From Mycolicibacterium sp. (GTDB lineage Bacteria > Actinomycetota > Actinomycetes > Mycobacteriales > Mycobacteriaceae): a stretch of DNA of 64,000 nt. The notes below the pieces were generated by a model. The model ran no database searches. It saw only the letters and a list, made by a program, of their open reading frames with translations, and was not told the origin of the DNA. This document shows positions 61,179-64,000 of this stretch, one piece after another (position 1 is the first letter of the stretch; each line of letters starts with the position of its first letter). The stretch spans positions 186,001-250,000 of the forward strand of contig JACJWN010000005.1 of the NCBI GenBank assembly GCA_020637165.1, in the 5' to 3' direction. Both the position numbers and the translations under genes were made by a program.

Positions 61179-62918
61179 TCAGGTCGTGCCGGGGGATCCG
61201 TTGGTTCCGGCCGTGCCACCGGGTCCTGCCGTGCCGCCGGTGCCGCCGGAACCGGCGGTGGCGGTACCACCACCGTTGGCCACGGCGTTTCCGCCGTTTC
61301 CACCGTCTCCGCCGTTGGCGCCATCGCCCTTACCGTTGCCGCCATCCCCGCCGTTGCCGCCGATGACGCTGCCAGTTCCGTTGTTGGTGATGTTGCCGGC
61401 GTTACCGCCTTTGCCGCCGGACCCGCCGCCGGAGCCGCCGTCGCCGCCGCGTCCGCCGCCGCCGCCGTAGACCGGGTCCACAGCAGTGTCGAGGACAAGG
61501 TCACCGCCATTACCACCGTTACCACCGTTACCTCCGGCACCGGAATCACCGTCGGCGCCGTAGTTGGGGATCAAGAAGAGGAACCGGCCAATCCCGCCGG
61601 CGCCGCCGGGTCCAGCGTCCCCGCCTTGGCCGCCGGCGCCGCCGTACCCACCGACCGTGTGGTCACCGCCGGCGAGGGCGTTTCCGCCGTTACCGCCGGT
61701 GCTGCCGTTGCCGCCGACACCGCCTTTACCGCCCGAGCCGAACAGGAAGCTGCCATTTCCGCCGGAACCACCGGCGCCGCCGTAACCACCGGGGTTGCCG
61801 TCGTTCCCGAATCCGCCGGGACTTGTAGCGTCGGCACCGGCGGTCCCGGCAACGCCGTCACCGCCGTTGCCCCCGGCTCCACCGTTGCCGAACAGTGACA
61901 AGAACCCGGCGCTGCCGCCGGTGCCGCCGGTGCCGCCGAAATTGCCCGCGGTGACCGCAGACGCACCGTCGCCGCCGGCCCCGCCGTTGCCGAAGAACAG
62001 CCCGCCCCGGCCGCCGTTGCCGCCGGAACGAGGACCGAGGGTGCCGACTCCGCCGTCGACGCCGGCTCCGCCGTCGCCTCCGGTGCCGAACCACCCCGCC
62101 GAACCGCCGTGGCCGCCGTTCCAACCGTTGCCGCCGCTGCCGATGATGCCGCCGTTGCCGCCGTTGCACGCGGTGGTCCCGGTGCAGGTGGAGGCGTCCC
62201 AGGAGAAGCCGTTGCCCCAGATGATCCCGCCGTCGGGATGATCGACGGTGCCGTCACCGAACAGGCCCAGGAAGGGAGCGCCGAGGCCGCTGGTCGCGGA
62301 GGCCACCGCCGACGCCGTGCCGGATCCGCTGCCGACTTCGCGGCGTGTCATTGCCAGAGCGGTCCACATCAGGGATGTTGCTGCCGGTGCCTCCGGGCTG
62401 CCGGACAGTTCCTCGACGGCGTTCAGCGACTGAAGTGACTGTTCGCCCGGTGTTTCGGCCGAGGCCGCCGGCACCACCGGATTGCGCCCCGAAGCGGCGG
62501 AGGCCGCCGGCGATGCCGGGACCTCGTCTCCCGCGCTCACCGGGACGTCGATGTCCGCTGAGAGTGCCGCTCGGCCGGTGCCCGCGGACGCCGAGCCCTG
62601 CGGCGCACCTTTGGCCGATCGCGACGCCCTCGACCGCACCGCAGACTGCCCGGAGTCACCGGCCCCGGCCGACCCCGCCACACCCGAGCCCGCCGACGTC
62701 GATGCGGCACTGCGCGGCGTCGCCCGCGGCCCCGCATTCCGGCTCGCGGCCGACCCGCTCGCAGATGAGTTCGACGCACCCGAGTCCGTCGACCCCGTCG
62801 TGTCCGCTTCGGCTAGCGCCGGCATCGACAAGATTGCCGCTCCGACACCGAGAGCCACGGCAAGCGCGCCGACGTGTCCGACGGTGAGATTTTTGCTGGC
62901 GGTGTTCAACAACATCAC
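61179..62918 (-). CDS. PGRS-type glycine-rich repeat protein with Sec signal and no PE domain
   Basis: The protein has 579 residues; GTG 62918 and ATG 62915 are adjacent starts, with GAGGAA upstream. The N-terminus is a Sec-type signal ([24 protein letters not shown]), not the PE domain with its YxxxD/E export motif. A Ser/Ala-rich linker follows (40-180), then a short conserved-looking segment ([16 protein letters not shown]) and a 330-residue domain of GGxGG repeats ([24 protein letters not shown]). PGRS domains in other mycobacteria form polyglycine-type sheets and are surface-exposed. Function unknown. Cell-envelope or secreted location is likely. Confidence 0.85.
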   Translation of the reverse strand: MMLLNTASKNLTVGHVGALAVALGVGAAILSMPALAEADTTGSTDSGASNSSASGSAASRNAGPRATPRSAASTSAGSGVAGSAGAGDSGQSAVRSRASRSAKGAPQGSASAGTGRAALSADIDVPVSAGDEVPASPAASAASGRNPVVPAASAETPGEQSLQSLNAVEELSGSPEAPAATSLMWTALAMTRREVGSGSGTASAVASATSGLGAPFLGLFGDGTVDHPDGGIIWGNGFSWDASTCTGTTACNGGNGGIIGSGGNGWNGGHGGSAGWFGTGGDGGAGVDGGVGTLGPRSGGNGGRGGLFFGNGGAGGDGASAVTAGNFGGTGGTGGSAGFLSLFGNGGAGGNGGDGVAGTAGADATSPGGFGNDGNPGGYGGAGGSGGNGSFLFGSGGKGGVGGNGSTGGNGGNALAGGDHTVGGYGGAGGQGGDAGPGGAGGIGRFLFLIPNYGADGDSGAGGNGGNGGNGGDLVLDTAVDPVYGGGGGRGGDGGSGGGSGGKGGNAGNITNNGTGSVIGGNGGDGGNGKGDGANGGDGGNGGNAVANGGGTATAGSGGTGGTAGPGGTAGTNGSPGTT

Positions 62919-63172
62919 TGATCAGAGTTCCTCAGTTGGTTTCGTATGGGATTTCGTCGCCTAGCCCGGAGCTTCTTTCCTCGGCTTTGGCTTAGTCGCT
63001 TCTCAGCGGTTCCGACGCTATCGGTGGGCACGTCGACTCGCGACTCGATCGTCAGATCGGGCGCGTTGCCTCACCGCTCCGGTGAGGTCCGCGCGGCCGC
63101 CTGGTCACACCGCGCGGCGGCACGGAGCAGGTCGCCGGGCGACCTGCCCTCACCCGTTTCTAGAATCGACCG

Positions 63173-64000
63173 GTGCCCACCGCAGACCCCTCCCGCGCCC
63201 CCGCCGATCCGTCGGCCCTGCCCAAGTCCTGGGATCCGGGCGCGGTAGAGACCGAGATCTACCAGGGGTGGGTGCAGGCCGGTTACTTCACCGCCGACCC
63301 GGCCAGCGGCAAGCCGCCCTACTCGATCGTGCTGCCCCCGCCGAACGTCACCGGAAGCCTGCACATGGGGCACGCGCTCGACCACACCCTGATGGACGCG
63401 CTGACTCGCCGAAAGCGGATGCAGGGCTACGAGGTGCTGTGGCTGCCGGGGATGGACCACGCCGGCATTGCCACTCAGACGTTGGTGGAAAAACAACTCG
63501 GCGCCGAAGGTGTGCACAAGGACGACCTGGGCCGGGAGCGGTTCATCGAGAAGGTCTGGGAGTGGAAGCACACCTCCGGGGGAACGATCGGCGCCCAGAT
63601 GCGCCGTCTCGGCGACGGGGTGGACTGGAGCCGGGACCGCTTCACCATGGACGAGGGGCTGTCCCGGGCGGTCCGGACCATCTTCAAACGGCTCTATGAC
63701 GCCGGCCTGATCTACCGGGCCGAGCGGCTGGTGAACTGGTCGCCGGTGCTGCAGACCGCCATTTCCGACCTTGAGGTGAAGTACGAGGAGGTCGAGGGCG
63801 AACTCGTCTCGTTCCGCTACGGCTCTCTCGATGACGGCCAACCGCACATCGTGGTGGCGACCACCCGGGTCGAGACCATGCTCGGTGACACCGCGATCGC
63901 GGTGCACCCCGACGACGAGCGCTACCGGCACCTGGTCGGCACCTCGCTGCCGCACCCGTTCCTGGAGCGCGACATCGTGATCGTCGCCGACGCGCACGTC
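63173..64000 (+). CDS. valS: Valyl-tRNA synthetase (5' part; cut by window end)
   Basis: The reading frame is open from GTG 63173 through the last base (276 codons). It holds the class I synthetase HIGH-type motif in [19 protein letters not shown] and the following [20 protein letters not shown]. The start of the editing-domain region is at the right edge ([33 protein letters not shown]). It charges tRNA-Val. The frame has no stop in the window, and the KMSKS motif lies beyond it. Position matches Rv2448c. The 254 bases between it and the divergent PGRS gene hold no other gene. Confidence 0.95.
   Translation, partial: MPTADPSRAPADPSALPKSWDPGAVETEIYQGWVQAGYFTADPASGKPPYSIVLPPPNVTGSLHMGHALDHTLMDALTRRKRMQGYEVLWLPGMDHAGIATQTLVEKQLGAEGVHKDDLGRERFIEKVWEWKHTSGGTIGAQMRRLGDGVDWSRDRFTMDEGLSRAVRTIFKRLYDAGLIYRAERLVNWSPVLQTAISDLEVKYEEVEGELVSFRYGSLDDGQPHIVVATTRVETMLGDTAIAVHPDDERYRHLVGTSLPHPFLERDIVIVADAHV

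Noticed and set aside
61186-62241. Proline-rich plus-strand frames opposite the PGRS gene
   Set aside because: These are reverse readings of Gly-Gly-Asn/Ala codon repeats and carry no start context.

Overview
The window is a high-GC (mostly G/C third positions), gene-dense chromosomal segment from a mycobacterium other than M. tuberculosis. Support comes from AccA1/AccD1/FadE19, PlsB2/PlsC, EttA, the large L_180-type NAD-glutamate dehydrogenase, truncated haemoglobin O, ClpP1/ClpP2, Rpf proteins and a PGRS-type glycine-rich protein. Much of the segment is collinear, in inverted orientation, with the Rv2448c-Rv2507 part of M. tuberculosis H37Rv as I recall that annotation. No database search was possible, and the species cannot be fixed from the sequence alone.

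Layout. 0-6 kb: a proline-rich membrane protein (cut by the window edge), a TetR regulator, a candidate operator, and a branched-chain acyl-CoA operon (accD1-accA1-fadE19). 6-9.4 kb: a tightly overlapping minus-strand operon of sulfatase, HAD phosphatase and formylglycine-generating enzyme. 9.5-17 kb: a less collinear accessory stretch with a 13E12-type HNH protein, an EchA14-like crotonase, an OafA-type acyltransferase/SGNH protein, a LuxR response regulator with a degenerate receiver, a haem-binding secreted protein, a class III nucleotide cyclase and tRNA-Arg. 17.3-25 kb: a lipid-ester operon (lipQ, WS/DGAT, HAD-plsC, plsB2) and a DUF4333 lipoprotein. 25-33 kb: ssb paralogue, ettA, gdh, a thioesterase and an unknown conserved gene. 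33-46 kb: acyl-CoA ligase, glbO, HNH protein, DUF5130 protein, pepN, a mycoredoxin-like DsbA protein, a membrane PAS-PAS-PP2C protein, rpiB, nei1, a DUF1542-like membrane protein, a LipP-like esterase, and tRNA-Gly and tRNA-Pro. 46-51 kb: tig, clpP1, clpP2, clpX. 50.6-57.5 kb: accessory genes, including fdhF-fdhD-FUSC divergent from mobA. 57.5-61 kb: two tandem rpf genes with a long regulatory leader, an Rv2449c-like reductase and a DUF937 protein. 61-64 kb: a Sec-signal PGRS protein with no PE domain, and the 5' part of valS.

How the genes fit together. The core blocks are housekeeping: protein quality control (tig/clp), glycerolipid acylation, glutamate catabolism, base-excision repair and resuscitation. 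Accessory modules sit between them. The points most worth a second look are: the sulfatase-HAD-FGE operon; a response regulator with Glu at the phospho-acceptor position; an Rv2466c homologue whose CPWC motif has become CPWA; a crotonase lacking both catalytic glutamates; a formate-dehydrogenase-like module placed next to mobA; the tandem rpf pair with a CRP-like site upstream; and the PGRS protein carried by a Sec signal instead of a PE domain.
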